DNA of 64,000 nucleotides from Lysinibacillus xylanilyticus (GCF_001708185.1 NZ_MDDN01000005.1:160521-224520), one strand, 5' to 3'; shown: positions 33,146 through 42,265, counted from the first letter of the stretch. Translations and numbers: made by a program. The notes: generated from the sequence alone by a model not told the origin.

Positions 33146-33398
33146 TTTCATTTGCTGGCTTTTTATTAGCTAAAACAAAAATCAAATATAATACAGAGAT
33201 CATTACAGCAATACTCGCACCAATATTATAAGCTTCTATATTGTATAAATTTATAAATGTAATGCCTACATTATCTAAAGTTCCAGATAGATTGTCAGTT
33301 CCTCTTACATCAACTTCGATTTTATCCAATAACCCAAAAACAATAAAAATCCCAAGTAAGGTCACTAACGTAGAAATAAGAGCTTTAGATTTATCCAC
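33141..33398 (-). CDS. Small two-helix membrane protein of the GntR-ABC operon
   Basis: An 85-residue protein with two hydrophobic segments (about 7-25 and 58-77) separated by a polar stretch with KIEVDVRGTDNLSG. I do not recognise a family. Translation starts at GTG (33396-33398) behind AAGGAGGG. It follows the ABC permease gene by 24 bp on the same strand, so it is probably the fourth gene of that operon and may be a small subunit of the transporter (inference). Confidence 0.65.
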   Translation of the reverse strand: MDKSKALISTLVTLLGIFIVFGLLDKIEVDVRGTDNLSGTLDNVGITFINLYNIEAYNIGASIAVMISVLYLIFVLANKKPANEK

Positions 33399-33422
33399 AA
33401 TTACCCTCCTTTAAACTACATC

Positions 33423-34037
33423 CTAAAAAGCTTTTCTCTCATATATACGAATAGACAGTAGCCACGATCCAATATATAAAATAACCGTTGTAAGGATAGC
33501 TACGAAATACATTTGCGTTTCTTGTAAAGCCAGGAAGTTCTGAACAAACTCTCTTAATATATCATGGAGATTAGGAATTAAAATGGTGATTGTTACTAGA
33601 TAGAGACCAACTAAAGCAACTAAAATCATCAATAAATGTTTGCTTTTGAATTTATAAGAGATTGGCAGTATAAAAGATATTGTAACCATAACAAGCCCCA
33701 TAATAAGCAGTATTTCTCTCCATAAAAACACTTCTCCCATTCCATTCAAGAAGAAATCGCCAAGATATATGATAAAAATAATAACGGATGTAAATAGTAA
33801 TGCACCCATATATTTAGAACTGACGACTTCCTTTCTTGTATATGGAAGTGAATTTAGAAGAATATTCGCGTTACCTTTTTCATCCGTAGAAAAAGCAGTC
33901 ATGATAAATACGACACTATATAAAACTCCTAAGAAGATTGGCGAAACATCTACCAACAAATAGAGTATAATCGTAGCAATGTAGAATATTATCGTATTCT
34001 TTTGTATTATAATATCCTTAAGTATAAGGTTAACCAT
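33423..34037 (-). CDS. ABC-2 type transporter permease
   Basis: A 204-residue membrane protein with about six helices (IIFYIATIILYLLVDV, SPIFLGVLYSVVFIMTAF, and others). The central SLPYTRKEVVSSKYMGALLF is typical of ABC-2 permeases such as YtrC/YtrD or BcrB-like proteins. I use the ATG at 34035-34037, preceded by AAAGGACGG; the frame above overlaps the ATPase gene. Together with the upstream ATPase and GntR regulator it forms an exporter whose substrate is not known, possibly a cell-envelope-active compound. Confidence 0.83.
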   Translation of the reverse strand: MVNLILKDIIIQKNTIIFYIATIILYLLVDVSPIFLGVLYSVVFIMTAFSTDEKGNANILLNSLPYTRKEVVSSKYMGALLFTSVIIFIIYLGDFFLNGMGEVFLWREILLIMGLVMVTISFILPISYKFKSKHLLMILVALVGLYLVTITILIPNLHDILREFVQNFLALQETQMYFVAILTTVILYIGSWLLSIRIYERKAF

Positions 34038-34041
34038 ACCA

Positions 34042-34902
34042 TTACCGTCCTTTTTTCGTATAATACATAATATCTTCAAGCGTTGGCTTTTCCACAATAA
34101 CAGTATCTCCAAATATGTTTATCACACGATTTTTATCCGCTGTTAATGCCTCAAAACCTGTGTTCGTTTTTCGGATTGAAATAAACTCCTGTTCCGTTTC
34201 ACGATCCAATAAATCTAATGTCCCTTTTACAATGGCATATTCTTCTTCAATTTTATAAAATTCTTTCGTGAAAATATGTTCCCCATTATGAACAAAGGTA
34301 ATATAGTCCGCAATGCGATCTAAATCTGTTGTTATATGCGTCGAGAAGAAAATCGTTCTATCTTCATTCTGCATTAGTTCATGTAGAATATTTAGTAACT
34401 CTCTACGAAAGATTGGATCGAGCCCGGCAGTTGGCTCATCCATAATAATTAATTCCGCATGATGAGCTAGTGCAATCGCTAACGAAGCTTTCATCTTCAT
34501 TCCCTTTGAAAATGTTTTCATACTTTTGTTCAGTGGCAGTTCGAATTCGTTAACATAGCGTTGAAAAGCGGTATCATCCCAGTTTTTATAGGCTGGTTTA
34601 ATAATCCTTTTCATATCCTTTAACGTTAAATTTTCATAAAAGATATTTTCATCATAGACAAAACCAATACGTTCCTTTATATCTTTTTCATGCTTCTTAT
34701 AATCCATGCCAAACACTGAAACCGTACCACTATCTTGCTTAAGTAAGTTCATAATCAACTTAATCGTCGTTGATTTACCTGCCCCATTTCCTCCAATAAA
34801 TCCAGTAACAAAGCCTTTTTTCACATTAATAGAAAAATCCTTTATCTCAAATCCTTTAAAAGATTTATGAATATGCTGTAATTCAATAACATTTTCCATC
34901 AT
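34042..34902 (-). CDS. ABC transporter ATP-binding protein (YtrB-like)
   Basis: A 286-residue ATPase. Walker A is GGNGAGKSTT (about residues 38-47), the Q-loop region is IGFVYDENIFYENLTL, the signature is FSKGMKMKASLAIAL (a variant LSGGQ), Walker B is LIIMDEPTAGLDP, and the switch His lies in FFSTHIT. It supplies energy to the downstream permease. Its ATG follows GGAGG and overlaps the stop of the GntR gene by 4 bp, which indicates translational coupling. The layout matches ytrAB-type operons that respond to cell-wall stress. Confidence 0.92.
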   Translation of the reverse strand: MMENVIELQHIHKSFKGFEIKDFSINVKKGFVTGFIGGNGAGKSTTIKLIMNLLKQDSGTVSVFGMDYKKHEKDIKERIGFVYDENIFYENLTLKDMKRIIKPAYKNWDDTAFQRYVNEFELPLNKSMKTFSKGMKMKASLAIALAHHAELIIMDEPTAGLDPIFRRELLNILHELMQNEDRTIFFSTHITTDLDRIADYITFVHNGEHIFTKEFYKIEEEYAIVKGTLDLLDRETEQEFISIRKTNTGFEALTADKNRVINIFGDTVIVEKPTLEDIMYYTKKGR

Positions 34903-35276
34903 GCATCCTCCGTATACAATAATGTAAGCATTTCCTTAAGCTCTGCTAAGCTTAGATTCATCTCTTTTGCGTTTTGAATAGCAATCAACAAATTTTCTTC
35001 GATTACCTTTATTTTTCTTTCTCTCATCATTTCCTTATTTTGTTCGGCGATGAATGAACCTTTTCCAACAATCGAATAAATAAATCCGTTTTTTTCAAGC
35101 TCTTCATAAGCACGTTTTGTTGTAATAACGCTAATTTCTAAATCCTTTGCAAGCTGTCGCATAGAAGGCAATGCCTGCCCTTCTTGTAATTCACCTGTTA
35201 AAATAAGCTTTTTGATTTGAGCATAAATTTGCTCATAAATTGGCTCTTTTGAGCTGTTTGAAATTATAATTTGCAT
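34899..35276 (-). CDS. GntR family regulator (YtrA subfamily)
   Basis: A 125-residue regulator: a GntR winged HTH (EPIYEQIYAQIKKLILTGEL, LPSMRQLAKDLEISVITTKRAYEELEKNGFIYSI in part) followed by the short YtrA-type helical tail (about residues 80-125). YtrA regulators repress their own ABC operons. It is the first gene of the operon; a promoter with a TGTATATA...TATATACA dyad is upstream, so autorepression is likely. GAAGAGG precedes the ATG. Confidence 0.9.
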   Translation of the reverse strand: MQIIISNSSKEPIYEQIYAQIKKLILTGELQEGQALPSMRQLAKDLEISVITTKRAYEELEKNGFIYSIVGKGSFIAEQNKEMMRERKIKVIEENLLIAIQNAKEMNLSLAELKEMLTLLYTEDA

Positions 35277-35301
35277 GCAAATACCTCTTCAATGAATATT
35301 G

Positions 35302-35348
35302 TGTATATACTTTATATACAATATATCTACATTTTTATTATTTTGCAA
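35302..35348 (-). promoter_or_regulatory. Promoter and dyad operator of the GntR-ABC operon
   Basis: Minus strand: TTGCAA (35343-35348), 17-bp spacer, TATATT (35320-35325). The dyad TGTATATA...TATATACA (35302-35320) lies over the expected transcription start. It is a good candidate site for the GntR/YtrA-like protein. Confidence 0.75.
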
Positions 35349-35373
35349 GTAAAATTAGTATTGAACACAAAAA

Positions 35374-35412
35374 AGAAAACATGAGATTGAAAAAACAAAC
35401 CTCATGTTTTCT
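35374..35412 (-). terminator. Terminator of the downstream GNAT gene
   Basis: AGAAAACATGAG (35374-35385) / CTCATGTTTTCT (35401-35412). On the minus strand the stem is followed by TTTTTTGTG, fitting the end of the GNAT gene at 35485-36024. Confidence 0.82.
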
Positions 35413-35484
35413 GTATTTAAATATGTTGTTAACCTTGCCTATTCATCATCACAACTCGTTGAAAAATTTGAATTTGACAGACGG

Positions 35485-36024
35485 CTAATGATTAGAATCA
35501 TTCTTCCAAGGGTAATGTATAAACTGCAATATTTGACCATTCATTTCGAACATATCATCACTTATACAGATTTGTTTAAAGCCACTTTTTTCAAGAACCT
35601 TTTGAGATGCAATATTATTTGTTGTTGTTTTTGCCTTAATCTTTTGTACACTGATCTCTGTTTCTAAAAGTAGTTTTAAGGCTGTAGCCCCTATCCCTTT
35701 GCCGCCATATTCTTTACCTACTCTATATCCAACTTCTGCAATATTATTCGTTGTATCAATATCTACTAAATTTATTCTTCCAACAATATTGCCTGAGTTG
35801 TCCCTTATTAAATAGAATTTTGATTTTTCTTCTTGTTGTTCTGCTAATAGCTCTCTATGTTTTAATTGAAACGTTTCAAACTTATAATAATCTTCCCCAC
35901 GACTAGGTACCATTTGTTCAAAAAATAGTCTATTATTCTTCTCAAACTGATACAATTCTTCTGCGTCATGTTCTTGTAAACTATTAATTGCTATGTCCAA
36001 GCTAAAGTGCCTCCACATCTTCAA
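35485..36024 (-). CDS. RimJ/RimL-type GNAT acetyltransferase
   Basis: A 179-residue GNAT with LDIAINSLQEHDAEELYQFE at the N-terminus, a GRINLVDID strand, the acetyl-CoA loop EYGGKGIGATALKLLLE (about residues 108-124) and NIASQKVLEKSGF. It resembles ribosomal-protein alanine acetyltransferases, but the substrate is not predictable. The frame opens with TTG at 36022-36024; an ATG two codons later (36018) is equally possible since neither has a strong SD. It has its own terminator and is separate from the GNAT gene upstream. Confidence 0.83.
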   Translation of the reverse strand: MKMWRHFSLDIAINSLQEHDAEELYQFEKNNRLFFEQMVPSRGEDYYKFETFQLKHRELLAEQQEEKSKFYLIRDNSGNIVGRINLVDIDTTNNIAEVGYRVGKEYGGKGIGATALKLLLETEISVQKIKAKTTTNNIASQKVLEKSGFKQICISDDMFEMNGQILQFIHYPWKNDSNH

Positions 36025-36122
36025 TTCTAAATTCTCTTAGTAATACTTCACCACAGTCGATTGTAAATAAATTGTTCATAGCCATCCCCTAGTCCTTATT
36101 GATATAAGTGAAAAAATACAGA

Positions 36123-36704
36123 TCAATACTCGTCATTCTTCTTCGAAAACTCTGTATGCAATAAACTATAGATCAACATATCTTTACATTCGCCCGTAAC
36201 ACTATGGCATTCAAATTGTCTTAAGCAGCCTTCTTCCTTAAAGTTGAATTTCGTCAATAACTTCTTTGAAGCTATATTTTCTTCCGTAACAATTGCCTGT
36301 ATTCTCACTAAACCTAACTGATTAAATCCTATTGATAATACTTCTTTCACAGCTTCCGACATAATACCACGATGCCAATATTCTTCAGATAATTCATAGC
36401 CAATTTCAGCTCGTTTGCCTGCAAATTCACTCAAGAAAATGGTACCAATAATTTCATCAGTTACTTTGTTGGCAATAGCAAAACGTAAAATCCAACCTTC
36501 ATCATAGCCTTCATTCCAAGCATTCATTACTTCATAACATCTTTCTAAACTTTCTGGTCCATTCCAATCGAGATGACGATATACATTTTCATTTGAATAA
36601 TAATTGAATAATGTAGGGGCATCCTCCAATCTCAACTTCCTTAATTTAATTTGTTCAGTTTGTACTGTTGGGAAAGTGGTTCCTAATAATTTGGAAAAGT
36701 TCAT
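36123..36704 (-). CDS. RimJ/RimL-type GNAT acetyltransferase
   Basis: A 193-residue GNAT: IKLRKLRLEDAPTLFNYYSN, the acetyl-CoA loop region EEYWHRGIMSEAVKEVLS (about residues 108-125; the second Gly of the usual loop is replaced by Met-Ser), and ENIASKKLLTKFNFKEEG. ATG at 36702-36704 follows AGGAGAG. A CD3324-type gene lies 134 bp upstream on the same strand, repeating the arrangement at 12813-13741. The substrate is unknown. Confidence 0.85.
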   Translation of the reverse strand: MNFSKLLGTTFPTVQTEQIKLRKLRLEDAPTLFNYYSNENVYRHLDWNGPESLERCYEVMNAWNEGYDEGWILRFAIANKVTDEIIGTIFLSEFAGKRAEIGYELSEEYWHRGIMSEAVKEVLSIGFNQLGLVRIQAIVTEENIASKKLLTKFNFKEEGCLRQFECHSVTGECKDMLIYSLLHTEFSKKNDEY

Positions 36705-36837
36705 TTTTTTCTCTCCTATTTTTTGAATAGAAATCAAAAGAAGCTGATTAGATTATAGCTGACCTATATTACTAGAAAAAACCTTATACATATTTCATAA
36801 AAGAGAATAAGCCATTGCAGTCAAAAACCACACTGGC

Positions 36838-37119
36838 TTATTCTATTCTTCTTCTTTTCTCTTTTAGTACAATTCTTTGAATACTCTTTGAGGACAAATA
36901 ATATTTTTCACCTAAAGTACCCGTATCCACTCCCGATAGATAATCGTTATAAATATTAGAATTTCTTACTTCCAATTCTTTTCTAGTTGCAGTACTGGAT
37001 CCCCAGGTCTTTTTATGTTCTGTTCTTCGCGGTATATAAATATATTCACCATCAACATATTCTTGTATCAACTCAAGTAACTCCACTGGTAGAATATGCT
37101 TTGCTTTTTTATAGCTCAT
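36838..37119 (-). CDS. CD3324 family small HTH protein
   Basis: A 93-residue paralogue of the protein at 13478-13741: SYKKAKHILPVELLELIQEY, GEYIYIPRRTEHKKTWG, LEVRNSNIYNDYLSG and an HTH-like end LGEKYYLSSKSIQRIV. The pairing of such a gene with a downstream RimJ/RimL-type GNAT occurs twice in the window. A regulatory function is inferred only from the HTH. AGGAG precedes the ATG at 37119. Confidence 0.77.
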   Translation of the reverse strand: MSYKKAKHILPVELLELIQEYVDGEYIYIPRRTEHKKTWGSSTATRKELEVRNSNIYNDYLSGVDTGTLGEKYYLSSKSIQRIVLKEKRRRIE

Positions 37120-37566
37120 ATTGCACTCCTAAACATTAATATTTTTTAGGAAGAGCAAAGGCCATTTCATCTTATCGCAATAGCCTTTGCTATGCAGAAA
37201 TAGTATACCTTCTCATCAAACAATCCCCCTTGTTTTTCGTAAGTTAAATCCATATTATACCATATAGTTTGAAATATTGGCTCATCACCATAACGTGTGG
37301 TTGACTTCCGCTTTACCAACTTACTATATATTTTAAACAGGCATTTTCGACCTATTCAAAACTTCAAAACTCATTAAACAACAAAGGGACTTTTACACCT
37401 TAACTTCTTATTTATTAAGTAATAAGCCTTATATAATCTGTTATTGACAATCCGTCTTTTTTGCATAATACTAAAGTTGAAAATTATGCATTTATTGAGT
37501 TTTTATAGGCATAAAGAACCTCAATAACTGAATTTACATATAAATTATTTAAAAGGGGGAAACTAT
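37120..37566. other. Intergenic region upstream of the chemoreceptor
   Basis: About 450 bp. A family B fragment (GGCTCATCACCATAACGTGT, then GGTTGACTTCCG) lies at 37276-37312, which is the outer end of the repeats at 1672 and 4137. No ORF is supported. AAGGGGG at 37553-37559 is the chemoreceptor SD. I could not identify a sigma-D promoter. Confidence 0.5.
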
Positions 37567-39231
37567 TTGAAAAGCAAAAGTATTAAGCGTCGATTATTGT
37601 TATTTACATTAGGTTTGCTGTTATTGTCATCTGTAGTCAATTCTTTATTTGGAGTATGGTTTGTTGGAAAAAATAGCAAAGAAGTTTTAATTGAAAAAGC
37701 CAACGAACAGGTCTTTGAAATGGCAAAACAAGCGGAGACTATCTTAAATTCAGAAAGTGACCCCATTTCATCTTTACAAGATTTTGTGGAATCAAAAGCA
37801 AAACAAGATAATGTAACTTATGCTGTTGTCATTGATACAAACGTTCAAGCGGTGGCACATAGTGATAAAAATAAATTAGGAAAAGTGTATGAAGACAAAT
37901 ACACGATTGATGGAGCTAAAAACGGGAAAAACCAATTTATAAGATGGTACGCTGAAGTTCAAGGTATATGGACATATGACATCATGGAGCCTATATATAA
38001 AGATGGCAAGCTTTATGGCGTGCTCGACATTGGGGTGCCTGAAAGCGGCATTCAATCCATTACAAACTCTGTTCTAACCTATCAGATTATTACTGGTGTA
38101 GTAAGCTTTTTAATTATTGGTGCTTTAATGTGGTGGATTATTGGTCGCATTGTCGCTGCCATTAAAAATCTTGAAAAAGCCATTCATCAAACAGCAAGTT
38201 TAGACTTTACAGAAAACCTAGAATTAGAGAAGTTATTAAATCATCAAGATGAAATTGGGCTTATGGCAAAAGGAATCTCTGGCATGCGGTCGGCATTAAA
38301 GGATGTTACCGTCAATATACATAAAACCAGTTCCGAGTTATCAGATTCTTCTAATATTTTATTGCAAATTTCTGAAGATTCAGTACGTACAACTGATGAA
38401 ATTAGCTTAGCCATTAATGAAATAGCAAAAGCTACCGAAGAACAGGCTCATGATACAGAAAAAAGTGCTGAACAATTAAATCAGCTTTCTGTAAATATTG
38501 ACAGCGTTATGGAGCGTACAGAGAAGATTGCTTCCATGACAGAGGATATTGATCATTTAAGTAATCAAGGTGTGGAAACCGTCAACCAACTCTCTATTTG
38601 GTCAGAGAAGAATCGCTTGTCTTCACAACAGGTAAGTAGCATCGTTCAAGAAGTAGATAAAACATCTTCTGATATATCAAGTATTGTCAATACCATTACA
38701 GATATCGCAAATCAAACGAATTTATTGGCTCTAAATGCTTCCATTGAGTCAGCTCGTGTAGGCGAAGCAGGAAAAGGTTTCGCAGTTGTTGCTGATGAAA
38801 TTCGAAAATTATCAGAACAGACATCTAAAGCAACTGAAGTTATTAAAAACAAAATCACCGCAATTCAGGATATTTCTAAAAGTGCTGTACAGGAAATTAG
38901 TACGAGCCTTAGCATTGTTGAACAAAACGCAAAAGCTACAGAGGATACGAGTGAGATCTTTAATACAATAAAGGCAGCTCTAGATCAAACAAGTGAAGTA
39001 GCACAAGAGGTGAAACATTTATCTTATGAGATGAATGAGCGCAAAGAGCAAATCATTGGTGTGATTCAAAACATATCTGCTTCTGCAGTCGAAACCTCTG
39101 CAGGGACAGAACAAGTTTCTGCTTCCGCAAATGAACAAATTAACAGCATCGAGACCGTTTCTGAAAAAGCTAAGGACCTGAATGCTATTGCTGATGCTTT
39201 ACGAGGAGAAATGAAAAAATTCATTATTTAA
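37567..39231 (+). CDS. Methyl-accepting chemotaxis protein
   Basis: A 554-residue chemoreceptor. It has TM1 (about 10-32), an extracellular Cache-like domain (about 33-170), TM2 (about 172-195), HAMP (about 196-250) and a long coiled-coil signalling domain. The hairpin tip reads [20 protein letters not shown], then [20 protein letters not shown], the strictly conserved MCP core. It should bind a small molecule outside and control CheA inside. The start is TTG (37567-37569), 7 bp after AAGGGGG. It is monocistronic, with no che or flagellar genes nearby. Confidence 0.92.
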   Translation: MKSKSIKRRLLLFTLGLLLLSSVVNSLFGVWFVGKNSKEVLIEKANEQVFEMAKQAETILNSESDPISSLQDFVESKAKQDNVTYAVVIDTNVQAVAHSDKNKLGKVYEDKYTIDGAKNGKNQFIRWYAEVQGIWTYDIMEPIYKDGKLYGVLDIGVPESGIQSITNSVLTYQIITGVVSFLIIGALMWWIIGRIVAAIKNLEKAIHQTASLDFTENLELEKLLNHQDEIGLMAKGISGMRSALKDVTVNIHKTSSELSDSSNILLQISEDSVRTTDEISLAINEIAKATEEQAHDTEKSAEQLNQLSVNIDSVMERTEKIASMTEDIDHLSNQGVETVNQLSIWSEKNRLSSQQVSSIVQEVDKTSSDISSIVNTITDIANQTNLLALNASIESARVGEAGKGFAVVADEIRKLSEQTSKATEVIKNKITAIQDISKSAVQEISTSLSIVEQNAKATEDTSEIFNTIKAALDQTSEVAQEVKHLSYEMNERKEQIIGVIQNISASAVETSAGTEQVSASANEQINSIETVSEKAKDLNAIADALRGEMKKFII

Positions 39232-39263
39232 GGATAAGTTAATTATATTGAGTTCTATAGTAA

Positions 39264-39290
39264 AAAAGCTGATTCATTGAATCAGCTTTT
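39264..39290 (+). terminator. Terminator of the chemoreceptor gene
   Basis: AAAAGCTGATTCA (39264-39276) pairs perfectly with TGAATCAGCTTTT (39278-39290), leaving a minimal loop, and is followed by TCTATGG. Confidence 0.8.
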
Positions 39291-39362
39291 TCTATGGATG
39301 TATTAGAGATCCACTTTTTAAAATATAGTTTGATTACAAACACTTCGTAAAAAAGGATCTAT

Positions 39363-39884
39363 CTACGCTATTGAATTAATGGTTTTTCCAATCTTTTGTT
39401 TCTTTATTTTAAATCGTTTTTCAATACCAAGGTAACGGTCTAAGCTTAAAACATAGCTACGATTTAAAAATAGCAATATACAAAATGCACTAGTATAAAG
39501 AGTTAAACTAATTAAATTCATATTTCCGGAAAGAATAAAATTAATATGCATAAGAAGACAAATGATAACGGAAGGAATAATCATTAATCCCATTATTAAA
39601 ACAATACCAATTATAATCTGAGCAATTGGAATCATGTAATTAAAAAACATAATATGTTTTAATGCGAAATGTGCAATGAAGTACTTATAAAATTCTGGCA
39701 CATTTGGTTTATCAAGTGCCATTATTAAATAGTTTTTTATAAATACTCCAGGTTCACTAAACCAATTTTTCTCCGTAATTTTCGTTATACCAGCAAAAAG
39801 CCACCCAACCCCAAAAAGAAGACGCATTAAAGTAACTAGTAATTGAAAGACTTGTTCTCCAAATCGTTTTGATAATAATGTCAT
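39363..39884 (-). CDS. DoxX family membrane protein
   Basis: A 173-residue protein with about four membrane helices. LLVTLMRLLFGVGWLFAGITKI near the N-terminus (in part MRLLFGVGWLFAGITKI) and PIAQIIIGIVLIMGL in the third helix fit DoxX/DoxD-like proteins, which are linked to thiosulfate:quinone oxidoreduction or redox stress in some species. The role here is unknown. Start SD is a rather distant GGGGA. A Fur-box promoter lies about 300 bp upstream on the same strand, with a decayed short frame between. Confidence 0.75.
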   Translation of the reverse strand: MTLLSKRFGEQVFQLLVTLMRLLFGVGWLFAGITKITEKNWFSEPGVFIKNYLIMALDKPNVPEFYKYFIAHFALKHIMFFNYMIPIAQIIIGIVLIMGLMIIPSVIICLLMHINFILSGNMNLISLTLYTSAFCILLFLNRSYVLSLDRYLGIEKRFKIKKQKIGKTINSIA

Positions 39885-39993
39885 AAGCTTAATTATCCCC
39901 TATTATTAAAATTCTAACTTACTATTTTTTATAGACCTATCAGACTTAATTTATTGGTTCGTGGAACTCTTCCACATTTTCAACGTGACGAGC

Positions 39994-40150
39994 TCAGTCA
40001 TCTTCCCTCTTTTCCTTTAAGGGTATATAAACAGCCTTAATCTCCATTCCATTTTCAGTCCTATGAATTATCATTACATCTCCATCCATTCCTTCGTGGT
40101 GTTTAGCAACTGATACTATTAAGATCGTATTTAGTGCAAAATTGTCATGA
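39994..40150 (-). pseudogene. Short decayed reading frame behind the Fur-box promoter
   Basis: The minus strand encodes NTILIVSVAKHHEGMDGD, VMIIHRTENGMEIKAVYIPL and KEKREDD before TGA at 39994-39996. There is no suitable start in frame: ATG at 40089 would give only 31 residues, and the upstream frame is closed by a stop. It reads like the C-terminal end of a small protein. I do not recognise the family. Confidence 0.45.
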
Positions 40151-40179
40151 TTTTTTCAATGGATTTACCTTTTACAATT

Positions 40180-40232
40180 GATAATGATAATCATTACTGA
40201 AAGATAATATCAATATTAATTATTATCGTCAA
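40180..40232 (-). promoter_or_regulatory. Sigma-A promoter with Fur box
   Basis: Minus strand: TTGACG (40227-40232), 17-bp spacer, TATTAT (40204-40209). Immediately downstream GATAATGATAATCATTACT (plus-strand 40180-40198) matches the classical Fur consensus GATAATGATAATCATTATC at 17 of 19 positions. It should be repressed by Fur under iron sufficiency. The next intact gene is DoxX, about 300 bp away. Confidence 0.8.
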
Positions 40233-40340
40233 TGGTATATTTAGGAGAGATTTATAAGGTTTACTAGTGATAATAACGAATTCAAATCTCCATAAAAAAT
40301 GGAGTGGTTGCAACGGAAAGTTGACCACTCCTCTTACCCC

Positions 40341-41555
40341 TTATTTTAAAAATCTTACAAATCGTTTCTTCCCTATTTGTAAAACCTCCCCATTCATTAA
40401 AATTTGGTCAGTGTCATCTACTGTAATTTTTTCACCATTTAAAGAAACACCATTTTGTTTAATTAATCGCATAAATTCACTTTTACTTTTAATATAGTTT
40501 TTTGCAATCAATGCTGGAATAATATCTAGCACCGATTCTTTTCCTATTTCAATTAACATTGAGGGAATGTTATCAGGGATTTGTTTCTTTTGAAAAGCTG
40601 TTTCAAAAAATTGTTTCGCTTCCTTCACAGCTTCTTCACCATAATATAAAGTAGTAATAATCTCTGCCAATTCTAGTTTTATATCTCGTGGATTTTCCCC
40701 TTTTAATAATCGATTTTCCACTTCCTTAATCACTCTAGGATGCTCATCTGTTGCAAGTTCAAAGTATTTAATAATTAATGCATCCGGTACTTCCATTATT
40801 TTTTTGAACATTACTTCTGGTGCTTCATTGACTCCAATATAATTCCCTAGGCTTTTACTCATTTTTTCAACACCATCTAATCCTTCTAATAACGGCATGA
40901 AAATGGCAATTTGTTTTTCGAGCCCTAAATGCTTTTGTAATGTACGCCCCATTAAAATATTAAATGTTTGATCGGTACCCCCTAATTCAATATCAGCTAA
41001 AATTTCAACTGAATCATATGCTTGCATTAATGGGTAGAAGAATTCATGAATGCCAATTGGTACTTGGTTGTTATAGCGTTTCTGGAAATCATCCCGCTCT
41101 AAAATACGCGCTACAGAAGTTGTCGCAGCTAATTTAATGACTTCTTCAAATGTTAATTTTGATAACCACTCACTATTAAAACGTACAGTTGTTTTTTCTT
41201 CATCTAAAATTTTAAAAATTTGCTCACAATATGTTTTAGCATGTTCCTTAACAATTTCATCACTTAGTGCAACGCGCCCTTTTGCTTTTCCTGTTGGATC
41301 TCCTATACGGCCTGTAAAATCGCCAATAATAATGACAACTCGATGACCTAAATCTTGCATTTGTTTAATTTTCCGTAGAACAACAGCATGCCCTAAATGA
41401 ATATCTGGCGCAGAAGGATCTAAACCAAGCTTAATCGTTAAAGGCTTTTGTTCCTTAAAAGATTGCTCCAATTTTGCTAATAACTCTTCTTCATTCACAA
41501 TCTGGTCTATACCCTTTTGAATAATCTCTAATTGTTCCTCTGGTTTTAAAAACAT
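40341..41555 (-). CDS. tyrS: Tyrosyl-tRNA synthetase
   Basis: A 404-residue class I aminoacyl-tRNA synthetase. HIGH-type motif is [12 protein letters not shown] (about residue 43), KMSKS is [12 protein letters not shown] (about 232), and a C-terminal S4 RNA-binding domain ends the protein ([18 protein letters not shown]). It follows the TyrZ-like pattern ([15 protein letters not shown]). ATG at 41553-41555 lies 9 bp after AAGGAG. Its leader is a tyrosine T-box with specifier UAC, but that leader holds one long repeat within stem I and one short repeat between the terminator and the gene. Confidence 0.93.
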   Translation of the reverse strand: MFLKPEEQLEIIQKGIDQIVNEEELLAKLEQSFKEQKPLTIKLGLDPSAPDIHLGHAVVLRKIKQMQDLGHRVVIIIGDFTGRIGDPTGKAKGRVALSDEIVKEHAKTYCEQIFKILDEEKTTVRFNSEWLSKLTFEEVIKLAATTSVARILERDDFQKRYNNQVPIGIHEFFYPLMQAYDSVEILADIELGGTDQTFNILMGRTLQKHLGLEKQIAIFMPLLEGLDGVEKMSKSLGNYIGVNEAPEVMFKKIMEVPDALIIKYFELATDEHPRVIKEVENRLLKGENPRDIKLELAEIITTLYYGEEAVKEAKQFFETAFQKKQIPDNIPSMLIEIGKESVLDIIPALIAKNYIKSKSEFMRLIKQNGVSLNGEKITVDDTDQILMNGEVLQIGKKRFVRFLK

Positions 41556-41599
41556 ACAATACAACTCCTTAAATATGAATTAATATTGCAAGTTCTATA

Positions 41600-41663
41600 A
41601 GAGCAAAAATCAAGTTCGCCTTGGCGTAATTGCGTCCGGATGCTTTATCTTTATTCGATGTAG
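41600..41663. repeat. Short family A repeat between T-box terminator and tyrS
   Basis: AATCAAGTTCGCCTTGGCGT and AATTGCGTCCGG open the element, which ends near a GTAGGACACCTAC palindrome. It occupies most of the 120 bp between the T-box antiterminator/terminator and the tyrS SD and would be part of the tyrS mRNA. Confidence 0.72.
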
Positions 41664-42265
41664 GACACCTACTAAATGAAGATAAAAAACGCCCTTTAGG
41701 AATTAACCTAAAGGACGTTTATGAACGTGTTACCACCTTAATTTAAGAGTTATTTACATAACCCTTCTCAATAGGTACGGCAAAATTGCGATACCTTTGC
41801 ATTGATTACGGATGCAAACCCGTCGTAGCCTACTAAAGTTCGGTACGCAGCTCCAAGATGTATTCATTTTAACTTTCCTTGCGCCTCTCAGCATCCGGCT
41901 ACTTTCTGTAAGGTATTCAATCAATTATGCCTCGGCATAATTGCGTCTGGAATCGGCTTTGTGCTTAGGCCTGCAGATGTTTTTTGCGCGAAAGCGTAGC
42001 GGCAGCAGCACCGATGCAGGTCAATTAGCCGTTATCGCATGGATGCGATGATTTTAGGCTAACATCCTTTGTGAACTCCTAACCGATTCCGTGACATCCG
42101 CCGAAGCTTTTGGCCAACATGATGTTGGTCACTCAGTCGTTGCCACAGGACGTGGCGTTCTTTGACTGAGTTCCTATATTTCAGTGGATGTTTGGACAGA
42201 CGTTGATTGAAGTTAAAACTACTCGTTCTCTTCAACGCTTTTACTCTTATACTCCGAACTGTTAT
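41664..42265 (-). promoter_or_regulatory. Tyrosine T-box riboswitch, interrupted in stem I
   Basis: Reading the minus strand: stem I starts AAGCGTTGAAGAGAACGAGT (42221-42240), then AGTTTTAAC. A repeat of about 270 nt intervenes (41929-42199). The leader resumes with ACAGAAAGTAGCCGG, GCTGAGAGGCG, GTTAAAATGAATACATCTTG, then GGAGCTGCGTACCGAAC with the specifier TAC, and GTAGGCTACGACGGG. The T-box sequence is AAGGTGGTAACACG, followed by terminator ACGTCCTTTAGG...CCTAAAGGGCGTTTTTT (about 41676-41717). GTTTTAAC and GTTAAAA from either side of the repeat can pair. Confidence 0.85.
41929..42199. repeat. Long family A repeat within the T-box leader
   Basis: Palindromic start CAATTATGCC-TC-GGCATAATTG. 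Module 1: CCTGC (41970-41974) / GCAGG (42016-42020) with a GCGCGAAAGCG unit in the loop, then TTAGCC, inner ATCGCA-TGGA-TGCGAT, GGCTAA. Module 2 (42114-42170): CCAAC-ATGAT-GTTGG, TCA, CTCAGTC, GTT, inner GCCAC-AGGAC-GTGGC, GACTGAG. It ends at about TTTCAGTGGATGTTTGGAC; the 3' palindrome half is altered where the leader sequence starts. Confidence 0.88.
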
